Assembly (NCBI RefSeq): GCF_003670115.1 | Contig: NZ_QQTY01000002.1 | Coordinates: 372,001 to 436,000, forward strand | Origin: Natronorubrum halophilum | Lineage (GTDB): Archaea; Halobacteriota; Halobacteria; Halobacteriales; Natrialbaceae | Reading direction: 5' to 3' | Length of the DNA stretch: 64,000 nucleotides | Part shown: piece by piece, positions 17,235-26,713 of the stretch | Numbering within the stretch: position 1 is the first letter of the stretch | Layout of the letters: the number at the start of each line of letters is the position of its first letter | Position numbers and translations under genes: made by a program | The notes under the pieces: generated by a model | Told to the model about the DNA's origin: nothing | Database searches by the model: none | Seen by the model: the letters and a program-made list of their open reading frames with translations, nothing else

Positions 17235-18536
17235 TTATTCCGTCTCCCAGTCGCCGGTTAGCATCGCTCGTAACCCTGCTCGAGCGACCAGCGCTTCGAC
17301 TCGGGCGGCGCGATCGGTCGTCTCACCGCCGGTCTCGAGATACAGCCCGTTCGAGAGCGGCTGTGGCGCGGTCATCGGCGTTCCGTCGGCGTGTGTCGGC
17401 GAGTCGTTCAGCACGGCCCGCGATCCGTCTGCGTCGTTGGGGCTCCACGGAACGGTCACGCCCGAGAGACCCTGACCGAAGAGGTACTCCGCGGTCTGGA
17501 AGAGCGCCTGGTCGGCGTTCGAGTGGCCGATCGCACCGATCGAGCCGCGGTCGTTGAAAAAGCGGACGACGTACTCGTCGTCGTCCTCCGACTCGGCGGT
17601 CGGGGCGCTTCGCTCGTCTACATCGCCGTCTTCCGGCGTGGGCTCCGGTGCATCGCCACCCCTGTCGGTTTCGGTACGGGACTCGTTTTCGGCGGCGGGG
17701 CTCGAGTCCGTCTCGGAGGACCGTGCTGTCGCGGTCGATTCGGAGGCGGCCGACTCGCTCGGCTCGTCGGGGTCCGTGTATCCGACGTCCGGCGATTCCG
17801 ACCACGGCTCGACGTGGTCTCCCTCCTCGCCCGAAACGTCGGTTTCGGAAAACTGTATCGAGACGTCCGACGCCTCCCCGTCCTCGAGTTCGGCGACCGG
17901 TTGGCCGCGCCCATCGTCGGCGAACGACGCGACGAGTTGCTCGAGAAACCGGCTGGCTGCGGCCTCGAACTCCGCCTCGTAGGCCGCTCCCTGTTCGGTC
18001 GCGTCCACGAGCGTCGCGACGATCGAATCGAGGAGTGACGCCCGATCGACGGCGAGTTGGCGAGCGACGAACGCACGGGAGTGGCGCTCGAGGTGGCGGG
18101 CGACGGCTTCGCGAGAGTAGTGGGCGATGGCCGATTCGTGGTCCGGAAGCGACGGGAGCCGACAGGCGAGGCGCTCGGCGTCGGTGGTGCCGGCGAGCAG
18201 GAGGTAGTCTCGACCGTTGGTGTAGATCGCTCGATCGATTCCCGTCCACGCCATCGTCTCGAGCAGCGCTACGGCGCGGGATTTGTCCAGCGACTCGTCG
18301 AAGGGATCGACGGCGACGAACAGGGCGGGAATCCCATCGACCGAGCAGACGTACTCGAGTTTCGTTCCGTCGATCGTCGTATCGGACACGCACGAGTCGG
18401 CGTGGCGGTCCCAGCCCAGCGTCTCGAGGAAGGGATCGACCAGCCAGGCACGCGTTTCCCGACCCGTCGTGGGCGGTGCGGAGTCGGCGACAACCCGAGA
18501 CCGGGTCACGAACGCGTCGAGGTCGAGTGCACTCAT
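17235..18536 (-). CDS. Protein with type I restriction R-subunit N-terminal-like domain
   Basis: 433 aa from ATG 18536 (MSALDLDAF); a longer reading to 18587 is less natural. Residues about 20-190 resemble the HSDR_N / predicted restriction endonuclease fold: LVDPFLETLGWD, TKLEYVCSVDGIPALFVAVDP, LDKSRAVALLETMAWTGIDRAIYTNGRDYLLLAG. The usual PD-(D/E)xK catalytic residues are not clear: the expected E-x-K strand reads as FVAVDPF, so nuclease activity is doubtful. Residues 210-320 are acidic low complexity, and a C-terminal domain (about 320-430) is unrecognised. It lies 93 bases downstream of cheR on the same strand, but no role in chemotaxis is known. Confidence 0.65.
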   Translation of the reverse strand: MSALDLDAFVTRSRVVADSAPPTTGRETRAWLVDPFLETLGWDRHADSCVSDTTIDGTKLEYVCSVDGIPALFVAVDPFDESLDKSRAVALLETMAWTGIDRAIYTNGRDYLLLAGTTDAERLACRLPSLPDHESAIAHYSREAVARHLERHSRAFVARQLAVDRASLLDSIVATLVDATEQGAAYEAEFEAAASRFLEQLVASFADDGRGQPVAELEDGEASDVSIQFSETDVSGEEGDHVEPWSESPDVGYTDPDEPSESAASESTATARSSETDSSPAAENESRTETDRGGDAPEPTPEDGDVDERSAPTAESEDDDEYVVRFFNDRGSIGAIGHSNADQALFQTAEYLFGQGLSGVTVPWSPNDADGSRAVLNDSPTHADGTPMTAPQPLSNGLYLETGGETTDRAARVEALVARAGLRAMLTGDWETE

Positions 18537-18629
18537 CTCACGGTGGTGTTCGGTGTACCGGTATGTAAGCGTCCGTGTATCTCTCACTCGGCGGAACGAT
18601 CTCCGGGTGGCCGTCCTGAAGCGCGACGG

Positions 18630-19478
18630 TCAGGAGTTCGATCCCGACTGTTCTCGAGTGAGACTGTTCGTTTCCTTCGCTTCTCGGCGGTAGATTCGGA
18701 GGTGGGTGTCACGAACGGTAAATGCGGACTTGAGCGCCGGTGGAATCGTCTCGGCCTTGCCGATAACGAGGTAGCCGCGCTGCCGGAGTGAGCGTGCGAT
18801 CGTGCGTAACATCGGCTGTTTGTACTCGTTGTCGATGTAGATGAACAGGTTCCGACAGATGACCAGATCGAACCCCGTCTTGGGCTCGTCGTTGATGAGG
18901 TCGTGGCGTTCGAACGCGACGGATCGCACGATCTGCCGTTTGATCCGGTAGGTCCTGCCGTCTCGCTCGACGTACGCGGTGTAGTCGTCGAGAAACTCGA
19001 GTTGGTCGGTCAGATCGACGGTTCGAGGTTCCTCGTAGACGCCCCCTCGAGCCGTCTCGAGCGCCGGTTCGCTGATGTCGGTACCGTGGATCTGGACGGC
19101 GGACTCGTCGATATCGGGGTCGTCGTGGGCGAGCATCGCCACCGAGTACGGCTCGCGGCCGTCCGCACACGCGGCGCTCCAGACGCGGACGGTCTCGTTG
19201 GTTGCTGTGAGCGATCGGAGGACCTCACGGATTCCCGTCCAGACCTCGGGGTTGCGAAAGAAGCCGGTGACGTTGATGCTCATCGCCTCGAGGAGCGCCG
19301 TCTGCTCGTCGGCGTCGGCCCGCAGGTAGTCGAAATACGCCGCGTACGTCTCGTTTTGCGTTCGGCGCATGCGCGAAGAGATGCGCCGGTCGAGATAGCT
19401 GTCGTTGTAGTGGCTCGTCGCGAACGCCAGTTCGTCCTCGACGAACGCGAGGAGTTCGTCAAAACTGCCGTCGGTCAC
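18630..19478 (-). CDS. cheR: Chemotaxis protein-glutamate O-methyltransferase CheR
   Basis: 282 aa. Methylates glutamates on chemoreceptors with S-adenosylmethionine. The N-terminal helical domain (DRRISSRMRRTQNETYAAYFDYL) recognises substrate; the SAM-binding motif is WSAACADGREPYSVAML (about 99-115), followed by IHGTDIS and the DLVICRNLFIYI strand typical of CheR. ATG at 19478 overlaps the cheD stop by 4 bases. It is the last gene of the main che operon. Confidence 0.95.
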   Translation of the reverse strand: MTDGSFDELLAFVEDELAFATSHYNDSYLDRRISSRMRRTQNETYAAYFDYLRADADEQTALLEAMSINVTGFFRNPEVWTGIREVLRSLTATNETVRVWSAACADGREPYSVAMLAHDDPDIDESAVQIHGTDISEPALETARGGVYEEPRTVDLTDQLEFLDDYTAYVERDGRTYRIKRQIVRSVAFERHDLINDEPKTGFDLVICRNLFIYIDNEYKQPMLRTIARSLRQRGYLVIGKAETIPPALKSAFTVRDTHLRIYRREAKETNSLTREQSGSNS

Positions 19479-19996
19479 AGCTCCGTCACTCCGTTTTCAG
19501 CGCTTCTGGCGGCCGTTTTGACCACGAGGGTTCCCGACTCCGGCGTAAACTCGACGGTTCGACCGTACTCACCGCCGACGTCTTCGGCGACGAGCGGTAC
19601 GCCGAGTTTCTCGAGTTCCGCTTTGGCCGCGGCGATGTTTCGCTGGCCGACCCCCTCGTCGAAGCTTTCGAACTCGAACATGTCGCTGCCGCCGGCGACT
19701 TTCGCTTCGACGGTGGTGTAGTTGGCCCCCTGTTCGACCATCCGTCGGAGGAGCGCTCGGATCGCGGTGTCGGCGTACTTTCCGGGTTTGCGGTCGCTGT
19801 TTTCGGCCGCGTCCCCGTCCGGGAGCATAATATGCGCGAGTCCTCCGATATCGCTTTTCGGATCGTACAGCGCGATCGCGAGACACGATCCCAGCCCGTA
19901 GGATTTGAGCGTGTCGTCGCCCTCGCTGACGACCAGTTCGGAGATGCCGACCTGGACCGGCGTCGGTGCGCCCGGTTCGCTTCCGTACGTCTTCAT
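19475..19996 (-). CDS. cheD: Chemoreceptor glutamine deamidase CheD
   Basis: 173 aa. Deamidates glutamines on transducers and, with CheC, participates in adaptation. Catalytic Cys38 in GLGSCLAIALYD and His55 in GGLAHIMLPD are present, and the family region NYTTVEAKVAGGSDMF follows. It overlaps both cheR and the upstream tandem cheC gene by 4 bases. Confidence 0.95.
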   Translation of the reverse strand: MKTYGSEPGAPTPVQVGISELVVSEGDDTLKSYGLGSCLAIALYDPKSDIGGLAHIMLPDGDAAENSDRKPGKYADTAIRALLRRMVEQGANYTTVEAKVAGGSDMFEFESFDEGVGQRNIAAAKAELEKLGVPLVAEDVGGEYGRTVEFTPESGTLVVKTAARSAENGVTEL

Positions 19997-21255
19997 GTGC
20001 TATCGAGTTCCTGAAACTCGGCCGTCGTCGGCGTCTCCTCGATCCGGTCGACGTCGAGGTTGTTCAGCGCACGCTCGAGATCGTCTTCGTCGGGAATCGC
20101 GTACACTTCGCAGTCGAACTCCCGACCGTCGGCCACGACGATGGTGTCGAAGACGAACGCGAAGTCCTGATTCTCGCCGAGTTGAATAATGACGGGATCG
20201 ACGGCTGCGGCACCGATGTCGTGGATGAACTCCGGCGTCGAGTGATCGATCGTCGTGTCGAGTACGTTCGCCCAGCCGTCGAGGAAGCCACTCGCCATGA
20301 TGTTGCCCAGTTCCGTGATGGCGCTCGTCCCCATCTCGCCGAAGCCGTCTTCGTCGACCTCCATGGGAACCATCGCGTCGACGATTTCGTGGGCCGACTC
20401 CTCGTCGAACAGGAAGAGGAGATAGCCGCTTGGCATCCCGTCGAACTCGAAGGCGACGCCGACGAGCGTCTCGTCTGCGACCTGTTCGGGGATCGCCTCG
20501 AGCGAGACGAAGTTCAGGCGTCGAATCTCGATGCTGGTGTCGATTCCGGTCAGCGTGGTCGCCGTTTTGGCGACCTCCTCTGCGCCGCGTTCGGCCATCC
20601 GGTCGAAGCCGTCGAGTTTGTCGTACTCGATACCGCCGCTGGTTCGGAGCTGGCCGAGCAGCGACGACATCGACTCCCGCTTCGGGAAGAGGTAGTGACT
20701 GAACCCAACTTCGGTACCGACGGTTTCGATCTGACTCTGGAAGAGCAGTGCCAGGTCGTCGCCGTCGGGTGCCTCGTCAATGTCGTCGAAAAAGGACTCG
20801 GCGGACTCCCCTTCGACGAACTCGGGCGTCGAAACGTCGATCGCGGTCTCGAGGACATCGGCCCAGCCGTCGATGAACCCGCTGTTCATGATGTGACCGA
20901 CTTCGGTCGCGGCGCTCTGGGTCATTTCGGTGAACTCGCCTCCGGTAACGTCGATGCAGACGTCGTCGGAGTCCGACTCCGCGAGCAGCGTTTCGACGAC
21001 CCGGAGCGCGTTCTCGCGATCGAAGACGACCATCGAGTAGCCCTCGATAGCACCGGTTAGTTTGACCCTGACGGCGACTTTCTCCGCCGAATCCTCGAAG
21101 TCGCGCCGGATTTCGCGGCCCCGCATGAAGTTGAGTTTCGTCACGCCGACCTGGGTCTCGACGCCGGTCATGTGGGTGAGGCGACCGGCAGCCAGCCCCG
21201 CTCCTTCCCGGGCCATTCGGTAGAACGTTCCGAGTGCGTTGACGTCGAGTTTCAT
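19993..21255 (-). CDS. cheC: CheC-type protein with two CheC domains
   Basis: 420 aa, about twice the length of a single CheC, made of two homologous halves. The N-terminal half carries SAATEVGHIMNSGFIDGWADVL and the C-terminal half SAITELGNIMASGFLDGWANVL. CheC phosphatases use a Glu and an Asn in E-x2-N; the second half keeps both, while the first half has His in place of Asn, so probably only one half is active on CheY-P. CheC also binds CheD. It overlaps its neighbours by 4 bases on each side in the operon. Confidence 0.92.
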   Translation of the reverse strand: MKLDVNALGTFYRMAREGAGLAAGRLTHMTGVETQVGVTKLNFMRGREIRRDFEDSAEKVAVRVKLTGAIEGYSMVVFDRENALRVVETLLAESDSDDVCIDVTGGEFTEMTQSAATEVGHIMNSGFIDGWADVLETAIDVSTPEFVEGESAESFFDDIDEAPDGDDLALLFQSQIETVGTEVGFSHYLFPKRESMSSLLGQLRTSGGIEYDKLDGFDRMAERGAEEVAKTATTLTGIDTSIEIRRLNFVSLEAIPEQVADETLVGVAFEFDGMPSGYLLFLFDEESAHEIVDAMVPMEVDEDGFGEMGTSAITELGNIMASGFLDGWANVLDTTIDHSTPEFIHDIGAAAVDPVIIQLGENQDFAFVFDTIVVADGREFDCEVYAIPDEDDLERALNNLDVDRIEETPTTAEFQELDST

Positions 21256-21857
21256 GCGGTCTGAACTTCGATTCCGTTGACCATCTCGACGAACTCTTCG
21301 AGGTCGGGAAACGCGTAAATTTCGGCCTCGATCTGATAGCTCGGAACGGTCAGATCCGAATCGAAGAACAGCGCAAGATCGTCGCCGCCGAGACCGGCCG
21401 TTCGAGTGACGACTTCCCCCGTCTGTGCGTAGACGAGCTGTGGGGCCGCGATGTCGATCGCACGCCCGAGCACGTCGGCCCAGCCGTCGATGAAGCCACT
21501 CGCCATCATGTTCCCCATCTCTTCGACGGCACTTCTGGCCATCTTGCCCGAGACGTCCGACATGTCGTCGACGACATCGCGAAGCATGATCGCCGTGATC
21601 TTCTTCGCGCTCGCCTCGGGAAAGAGGATGAGGATGTGTCCGTGTGGTGGATCGAGTAGCCGGACGCGAACGCCGACGCGTTTGCCGCTGTCGAGCTGTG
21701 ACTCGATGTCGTCGACGTCGATGAAGTTCGTCTTCGTCACCTCCATCTGTGCGTTTTCGCCCGTCAGTTTACTCATGTTGTCGGCGACGCCGTTCGTTCC
21801 GACCTTTGCCATTTCGTTGATGAAACTCAGCTTTCGAATGTCAACCTGTAGCGTCAT
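21252..21857 (-). CDS. cheC: CheY-P phosphatase CheC
   Basis: 201 aa, single-domain CheC. The motif SAVEEMGNMMASGFIDGWADVL holds the Glu and Asn expected for phosphatase activity. The N-terminus (LQVDIRKLSFINEMAKVGTNGVADNMSKLTG) is family-like. It sits 34 bases after cheA and overlaps the tandem CheC gene by 4 bases. Two CheC genes in a row are common in haloarchaeal che clusters. Confidence 0.94.
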   Translation of the reverse strand: MTLQVDIRKLSFINEMAKVGTNGVADNMSKLTGENAQMEVTKTNFIDVDDIESQLDSGKRVGVRVRLLDPPHGHILILFPEASAKKITAIMLRDVVDDMSDVSGKMARSAVEEMGNMMASGFIDGWADVLGRAIDIAAPQLVYAQTGEVVTRTAGLGGDDLALFFDSDLTVPSYQIEAEIYAFPDLEEFVEMVNGIEVQTA

Positions 21858-21891
21858 AGATTTCTCCGTGGGTGTGGGTGTTCGTTCATTA

Positions 21892-24800
21892 TCATAATGT
21901 CGTCACGTCAAGGATGTTGACTACTTCCCCCCGTCCCCGTACCGTTGCGCCGCTCAGCCCGGGAATGTCGCTCATGAAGCCTTCGAAGGGCTTGACGACG
22001 ACCTCCTGTTGGCCGTGAACGTGACCGCAGTGTAACGCGACCGGCCGAACCTCGCCGCGGATTCTGACGACCATCCCGTCGTCGGTAGCGCCCGCTCGAG
22101 GCGTCTCGAGGGCGTCGTCGAGTTCGATGACGGGATACTCGTCGTTGGCGTCGGCGAGCACTCGTTCGCCGTCGACCGTCTCCAGCCTGTCGGCCGGTCC
22201 GATATCCAGTACGGTCTTGGTTGGAACGCCGAACTCCTCGCCGCCGCTCTCGATGAAGAGAATGTCGTCGATGGCAACCGACACCGGGAGCGTCATCGTG
22301 ACGGTCGTTCCCTCGCCGGCCTCGCTGTCGATGGAGACCGTCCCCTCGAGGTCCTCGATCGTTCGCTTGACGACGTCCATCCCGACGCCGCGACCGCTGA
22401 CGTCGGTCACCTCCTCGGTCGTCGAGAGACCGGGGTGGAAGATGAGGTCGTAGGCCTTGTCGTCCGATAAGTCGGCCGCTTCGTCCTCGGTGAGGACGTC
22501 GGACTCGAGCGCCTCGGATCGAAGTCGGTCGGGATCGAGTCCGCTACCGTCGTCGGCGACGGTGATCGTCACCCGATCGCGCGATCGATCCGCGTGGACT
22601 TCGATGGCTCCGTCGCAGGGCTTTTCAGCAGCCTCGCGCTCTTCGGGCGGCTCGATACCGTGATCGACGGCGTTGCGGACCAGGTGGATCAGCGGGTCGC
22701 CGATCCGGTCGAGGATGCTCCGGTCGAGTTCGACGTCCTCGCCGGTCACCTCGAAGGTTACGTCCTTGTCTTGGTCCCGCGAGATGTCGCGGACGACGCG
22801 AGGAAGTCGATTCGTCACCGTCCGCAACGGCACGAGCCGAACGTCCATCACCGTCTCCTGGAGGTCCGTCGTCAGCTCGGACAGATCGTCCAGTTCCGCC
22901 TCGAGCGCGGAGCGGTCCTCGCCTTCGGTGACCGCGTGACGGAGGCGAACGCGACTCGTGACCAGCCCTTCCATGAGCGTGAGCAGCGAGTCGATCTGGT
23001 CGACGTCGACTCTGACCGACTGGATTTCGTCAGTCTGTTCGTCGGCGTCGGGCCGGTCGCTCGGCTCCGGAATCGTGAGTTCCGGAACGTCGAACGTCGG
23101 TTCGTCGATTCGGCGAATAACGTCGGCGTCGTCGTCGGTATTCGTCTCGACTGCGTCGTCACCGAACGACTCCGAGGACGCGCTCGTACTCGAGGACGCC
23201 GGTGAGTCCGTATCGAAGCCGTCGCCGGTGGCGAAGTCGTCGTCGAATGCGTTGTCGAGGTCTACGTCGTCGAACGCGTCTTCGAAGCCGTCGATCTCGG
23301 CCGCGGTGTCGCTAACCCCGTCGTCATCGGGCTCCGTGAACTCGGTGACGTCATCGAACTCGTCGATATCGAACGATTCGTCGGCCGAATCGTCGGTAAA
23401 CGACGCCTCGATCGAGTCGTCATCGAACGAGGCCGTCGGATCGAACTCCGCTTCGAGTGCCGTTCCGAACTCGTCCTCGGACCCGATCTCGGCGGCTCCG
23501 CCGTCCGCGGAATCATCGGTTCCGTCGTCGAATGGGCTCTCGAACGCCCCGTCCTCGGTGCGGTCGTCAGCTTCGTCAGTGCCGGTGTCGATTTCGCTCC
23601 CGCCCGCTTCGACGGTTCCAGGTTCGCCACTGGCGTCGTCGGTACCCTCGAGTCCGTCACCACTGTCGTCGACGGCTTCGGATTCGACGTCCCGCGGGGC
23701 CGGCATCGAGTCGTCGTTGGTAACCGCCGTGCTCCCGTCCGCTGCATCCGGTTCGAGCGCCCCATCCTCGGTGTCCGCTGACGACTCGAGGGGGTCGTTC
23801 TCGGCAGCGTCTGCGGTTTCGGTCGGTGTAGCCGATTCGGCTGCCGTCTCTCCCGACGATTGCTCCGTTTCGGCAGTCGATTCGGCATCGTCCGTCGACT
23901 GCTCGTCGATCGCCGCTTCATCCGACTCGAGGCCGGATTCCGCGTCCAACTCGGTGCCGGCTACCGATTCGTCTCCGGGCGGTGTTTCCGACCCCGGCGT
24001 CGGCGACTCGTCGACCGGCTCGTCGGAATCGTCCGATCCGGCGTCCGGTTCTCCCCCGAGAGCGTCCGTCTCGGATTCGTCCGTCGGCACTTCCTCGGCC
24101 TCGCGGGCCGGTGTCTCCGCCGGCGGCTCCGATTCGGGCTCGCCGTCCGTATCGACGACGGTGTCGTCGACGACTGCCTCGGATGGCTCCCCGTCGTCGA
24201 AGAACGAGTCGTCGTGGACATCGATGTCGTCACCGATGAGGTCGTCCATGTCGACTTCGTCGTCGTTATCGAACTCGTCGAACTCGAGTTCGTCGAGTTC
24301 GTCCTGGAGTTCGTCGAAACCGACCATCTCGACTTCGTCTTTGAGTTCGTTGAAGACGGCGTTCGCGTCGTCGACGTCGTCCTCGGCGGCTGCCGGTTCC
24401 GAGGCCGCATCTGCCGGCTCGGCGTCGGCACCGACGTCGTCGACGGGCGAGTCGGTCGCCGATTCGTCCGCTTCCTCGAGCGCCGCGTCTTCCGCTTCCA
24501 GCAGGTCGTCGAACGAGCCGGCATCGCCCATGTTATCGAACATCTCGAGTTCGTCGTCTTCGACGTCCTCGACCATCTCGTCCAGGTTGTCGAACTCCTC
24601 GAACTCGTCGAGCAGTTCGTCGACCTCGAGATCCTGAGCCTCGTCCGACGAGATGTTCTCGCCGGGCTCCGCGGTGTCGGACTCAGTGGACGGCTCCACG
24701 TCGACTTCGGCCGACGCGTCGACGAGGCTGTCGAATCGATCGGTGACGTTGACGAGTTCGAAGTCGGCCACCTCTTCGACTGGCTCGAGTCCGGCGGAGA

Positions 24801-25455
24801 TGGCGGCTTCACCGACCGCGCTGCCGAAGACGGCGTCGAAGTGACCGTCGTACTCGTCGGCTTCGATATCGGAACGCGGCGGCTCGGTCCCGATCAGATC
24901 GAACGCATCGACCAGGGCATCGACGACGAGCGCGCCCTTGCTGTCCCCGCCGTCCTCGCTGGCTGCGATGGATAGCCGGACCAGATAGGCGTCGTGCTCG
25001 TCGTCCGCCGGCGGCTCGAATCGCTCGAGAACGGTGTCGATCGCCGCCGCGGTGGGCGGCGTAATCGAATCCGATTCGGTCCGGGTCTCGAGGTGCTCGC
25101 GAAGGGCCGTGATCGTCGCCGACGGATCGGTTTCGATCTCGCCTTCGGCGTCGACCTCCTCGATCATCGTCTCGAGTTCGTCGACGCCATCGAAGATCAC
25201 GTCCATCAGTTCGGGCGTCACCTCGAGGTCATCCGTGCGGACGGCATCGAGGAGGTCCTCGATCGCGTGTGCGAGGTCGCTCGCCGGCTCGAGTCCCATG
25301 GCACCACAGTTGCTCTTGAGCGTGTGTGCGACGCGGAAGATACTCTCCATCGCCTCGTCGTTCGTCGGCTCGCGCTCTAAGGTGAGCAACGCGTTGTTCA
25401 GCTCCGTAATTCGTTCCTCGCTCTCCTGTACGAAGTCGCTCAAATAATCAGTCAT
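21892..25455 (-). CDS. cheA: Chemotaxis histidine kinase CheA
   Basis: 1187 aa from ATG 25455 (MTDYLSDFVQES); the frame stays open 36 codons upstream but that part lies in cheB. Receives signals from transducers via CheW and phosphorylates CheY and CheB. The Hpt domain is N-terminal with the phosphorylated His44 in RVAHTLKSNCGAMG. A second acidic domain region (about 170-280) is followed by an Asp/Glu/Ser linker of about 500 residues. Then come the dimerisation segment, the ATPase (LIHLVRNAVDHGIEPPEE, VADDGSGLDP, SGRGVGMDVVKRT) and a C-terminal CheW-like domain. The start overlaps the cheB stop by 8 bases. Confidence 0.95.
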   Translation of the reverse strand: MTDYLSDFVQESEERITELNNALLTLEREPTNDEAMESIFRVAHTLKSNCGAMGLEPASDLAHAIEDLLDAVRTDDLEVTPELMDVIFDGVDELETMIEEVDAEGEIETDPSATITALREHLETRTESDSITPPTAAAIDTVLERFEPPADDEHDAYLVRLSIAASEDGGDSKGALVVDALVDAFDLIGTEPPRSDIEADEYDGHFDAVFGSAVGEAAISAGLEPVEEVADFELVNVTDRFDSLVDASAEVDVEPSTESDTAEPGENISSDEAQDLEVDELLDEFEEFDNLDEMVEDVEDDELEMFDNMGDAGSFDDLLEAEDAALEEADESATDSPVDDVGADAEPADAASEPAAAEDDVDDANAVFNELKDEVEMVGFDELQDELDELEFDEFDNDDEVDMDDLIGDDIDVHDDSFFDDGEPSEAVVDDTVVDTDGEPESEPPAETPAREAEEVPTDESETDALGGEPDAGSDDSDEPVDESPTPGSETPPGDESVAGTELDAESGLESDEAAIDEQSTDDAESTAETEQSSGETAAESATPTETADAAENDPLESSADTEDGALEPDAADGSTAVTNDDSMPAPRDVESEAVDDSGDGLEGTDDASGEPGTVEAGGSEIDTGTDEADDRTEDGAFESPFDDGTDDSADGGAAEIGSEDEFGTALEAEFDPTASFDDDSIEASFTDDSADESFDIDEFDDVTEFTEPDDDGVSDTAAEIDGFEDAFDDVDLDNAFDDDFATGDGFDTDSPASSSTSASSESFGDDAVETNTDDDADVIRRIDEPTFDVPELTIPEPSDRPDADEQTDEIQSVRVDVDQIDSLLTLMEGLVTSRVRLRHAVTEGEDRSALEAELDDLSELTTDLQETVMDVRLVPLRTVTNRLPRVVRDISRDQDKDVTFEVTGEDVELDRSILDRIGDPLIHLVRNAVDHGIEPPEEREAAEKPCDGAIEVHADRSRDRVTITVADDGSGLDPDRLRSEALESDVLTEDEAADLSDDKAYDLIFHPGLSTTEEVTDVSGRGVGMDVVKRTIEDLEGTVSIDSEAGEGTTVTMTLPVSVAIDDILFIESGGEEFGVPTKTVLDIGPADRLETVDGERVLADANDEYPVIELDDALETPRAGATDDGMVVRIRGEVRPVALHCGHVHGQQEVVVKPFEGFMSDIPGLSGATVRGRGEVVNILDVTTL

Positions 25456-26713
25456 CGGTCTCACCGTCCGTGTCGAACGCATCGACGATCGTCTCGACCA
25501 GCTTCGGGGCCGGCGCGATGTCGTCGACACAGCCCGTTTCAATCGCCTGACGGGGGATGCCAAAGACCGGACTCGTCGCTTCGTCCTGTGCGATGGTGTG
25601 CCCGCTTGCGGCCTTGATCGCCTCGATTCCGGCCGCGCCGTCGCGTCCCATTCCGGTCAGGACGACGCCACAGAGCGGGTCGCCGACGTGCCGGGCGGCC
25701 GTCCGCATCGTGACGTCGATCGCCGGTCGAACGCCGTGAATCCGGTCGCCGTCGTCGAGACGGAGCCGGAGCCGCCCGCCGATGTTGCTTACCACCTCGA
25801 GGTGGGAACCACCCGGCGCGACCGCTGCCTCGCCTGGACGGATCGCGTCGCCGTCCGCCGCTTCGCTGACGTCGTACTGGCTGTGTGCATCGAGCCGGTC
25901 CGCAAAGCGCTCGGTAAAGCCCGATGGCATGTGCTGGACGACGAGTACCTTGGCATCGAGGTCGGCCGGCAGGTGCTCGAACACCCGCTCGACGATCTTC
26001 GGCCCGCCGGTCGAGGCACCGAGGACGACGGTCGGATTATCCGCGTAACCTCCGAGATCGACCGGTTGCTCGTCGCCGACAGTTCCGCTCGGACGTTCAC
26101 TCTCGACTTCGGTCCGACTCTCGAGCGACGGACCACCCGGCTGCACCGTCGTCGATCCGGCACTCGTCTCAGTGTCACCTCGAGCCCCGCGTCCGGCTCC
26201 GACGACGGCTCGGTCGGTCGGTTTTCGCCTGGATTGAGATCTGTCCAACGATCCCGTCCTCGCCGATTCCGATCGCGCCGCGTACGCGGACGCAGTGGCG
26301 CGTGCGAGCGCGGCCGACGAAACGTTCGCGTTCGCGAGTTCGGCGACCTTCTCGACGACGTCGTCGATGAGATGGGTGACGGTCCGCGAATCCGAGCCGT
26401 CGGGCTTGTGGAGGAAGTCGACGGCCCCACGCTCGAGCGCGTCGAGGGTCGCTTCCGTACCCCGGTCGGTATGAACGCTGAGCATGAGGATTAGCGTCGG
26501 ATTCCTCGTCATAATGCGCTCGACGGCGTCGATACCCCCCACTTCGGGCATTTCGACGTCCATCGTGATGATGTCGGGGTCGGACGCCACCGCAGTTTCG
26601 ATGGCGTCCGAGCCGTTCGTTGCCGTCTCGACGTCGTAGCCGGCCTCGGTGAGCGCGTTGCCGATGACTGTCCGCATAAACCTCGAGTCGTCGACAACGA
26701 GTACTCTCGTCAT
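25448..26713 (-). CDS. cheB: Chemotaxis protein-glutamate methylesterase CheB
   Basis: 421 aa. Removes methyl groups from receptors when phosphorylated by CheA. The receiver domain has D8/D9, phosphoacceptor D52 (IITMDVEMPEVGG) and the Lys in FLHKPDG. A variable, low-complexity linker (about 150-220) leads to the methylesterase domain with the catalytic Ser in LGASTGGPK, His in VQHMPSGFT and Asp in GMGRDGAAG. It overlaps cheY by 4 bases and cheA by 8. Confidence 0.96.
   Translation of the reverse strand: MTRVLVVDDSRFMRTVIGNALTEAGYDVETATNGSDAIETAVASDPDIITMDVEMPEVGGIDAVERIMTRNPTLILMLSVHTDRGTEATLDALERGAVDFLHKPDGSDSRTVTHLIDDVVEKVAELANANVSSAALARATASAYAARSESARTGSLDRSQSRRKPTDRAVVGAGRGARGDTETSAGSTTVQPGGPSLESRTEVESERPSGTVGDEQPVDLGGYADNPTVVLGASTGGPKIVERVFEHLPADLDAKVLVVQHMPSGFTERFADRLDAHSQYDVSEAADGDAIRPGEAAVAPGGSHLEVVSNIGGRLRLRLDDGDRIHGVRPAIDVTMRTAARHVGDPLCGVVLTGMGRDGAAGIEAIKAASGHTIAQDEATSPVFGIPRQAIETGCVDDIAPAPKLVETIVDAFDTDGETDD

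Noticed and set aside
22958-24637. 559-codon Ser-rich plus-strand frame
   Set aside because: It is the antisense of the acidic CheA linker; poly-Ser arises from reversed Asp/Glu codons.
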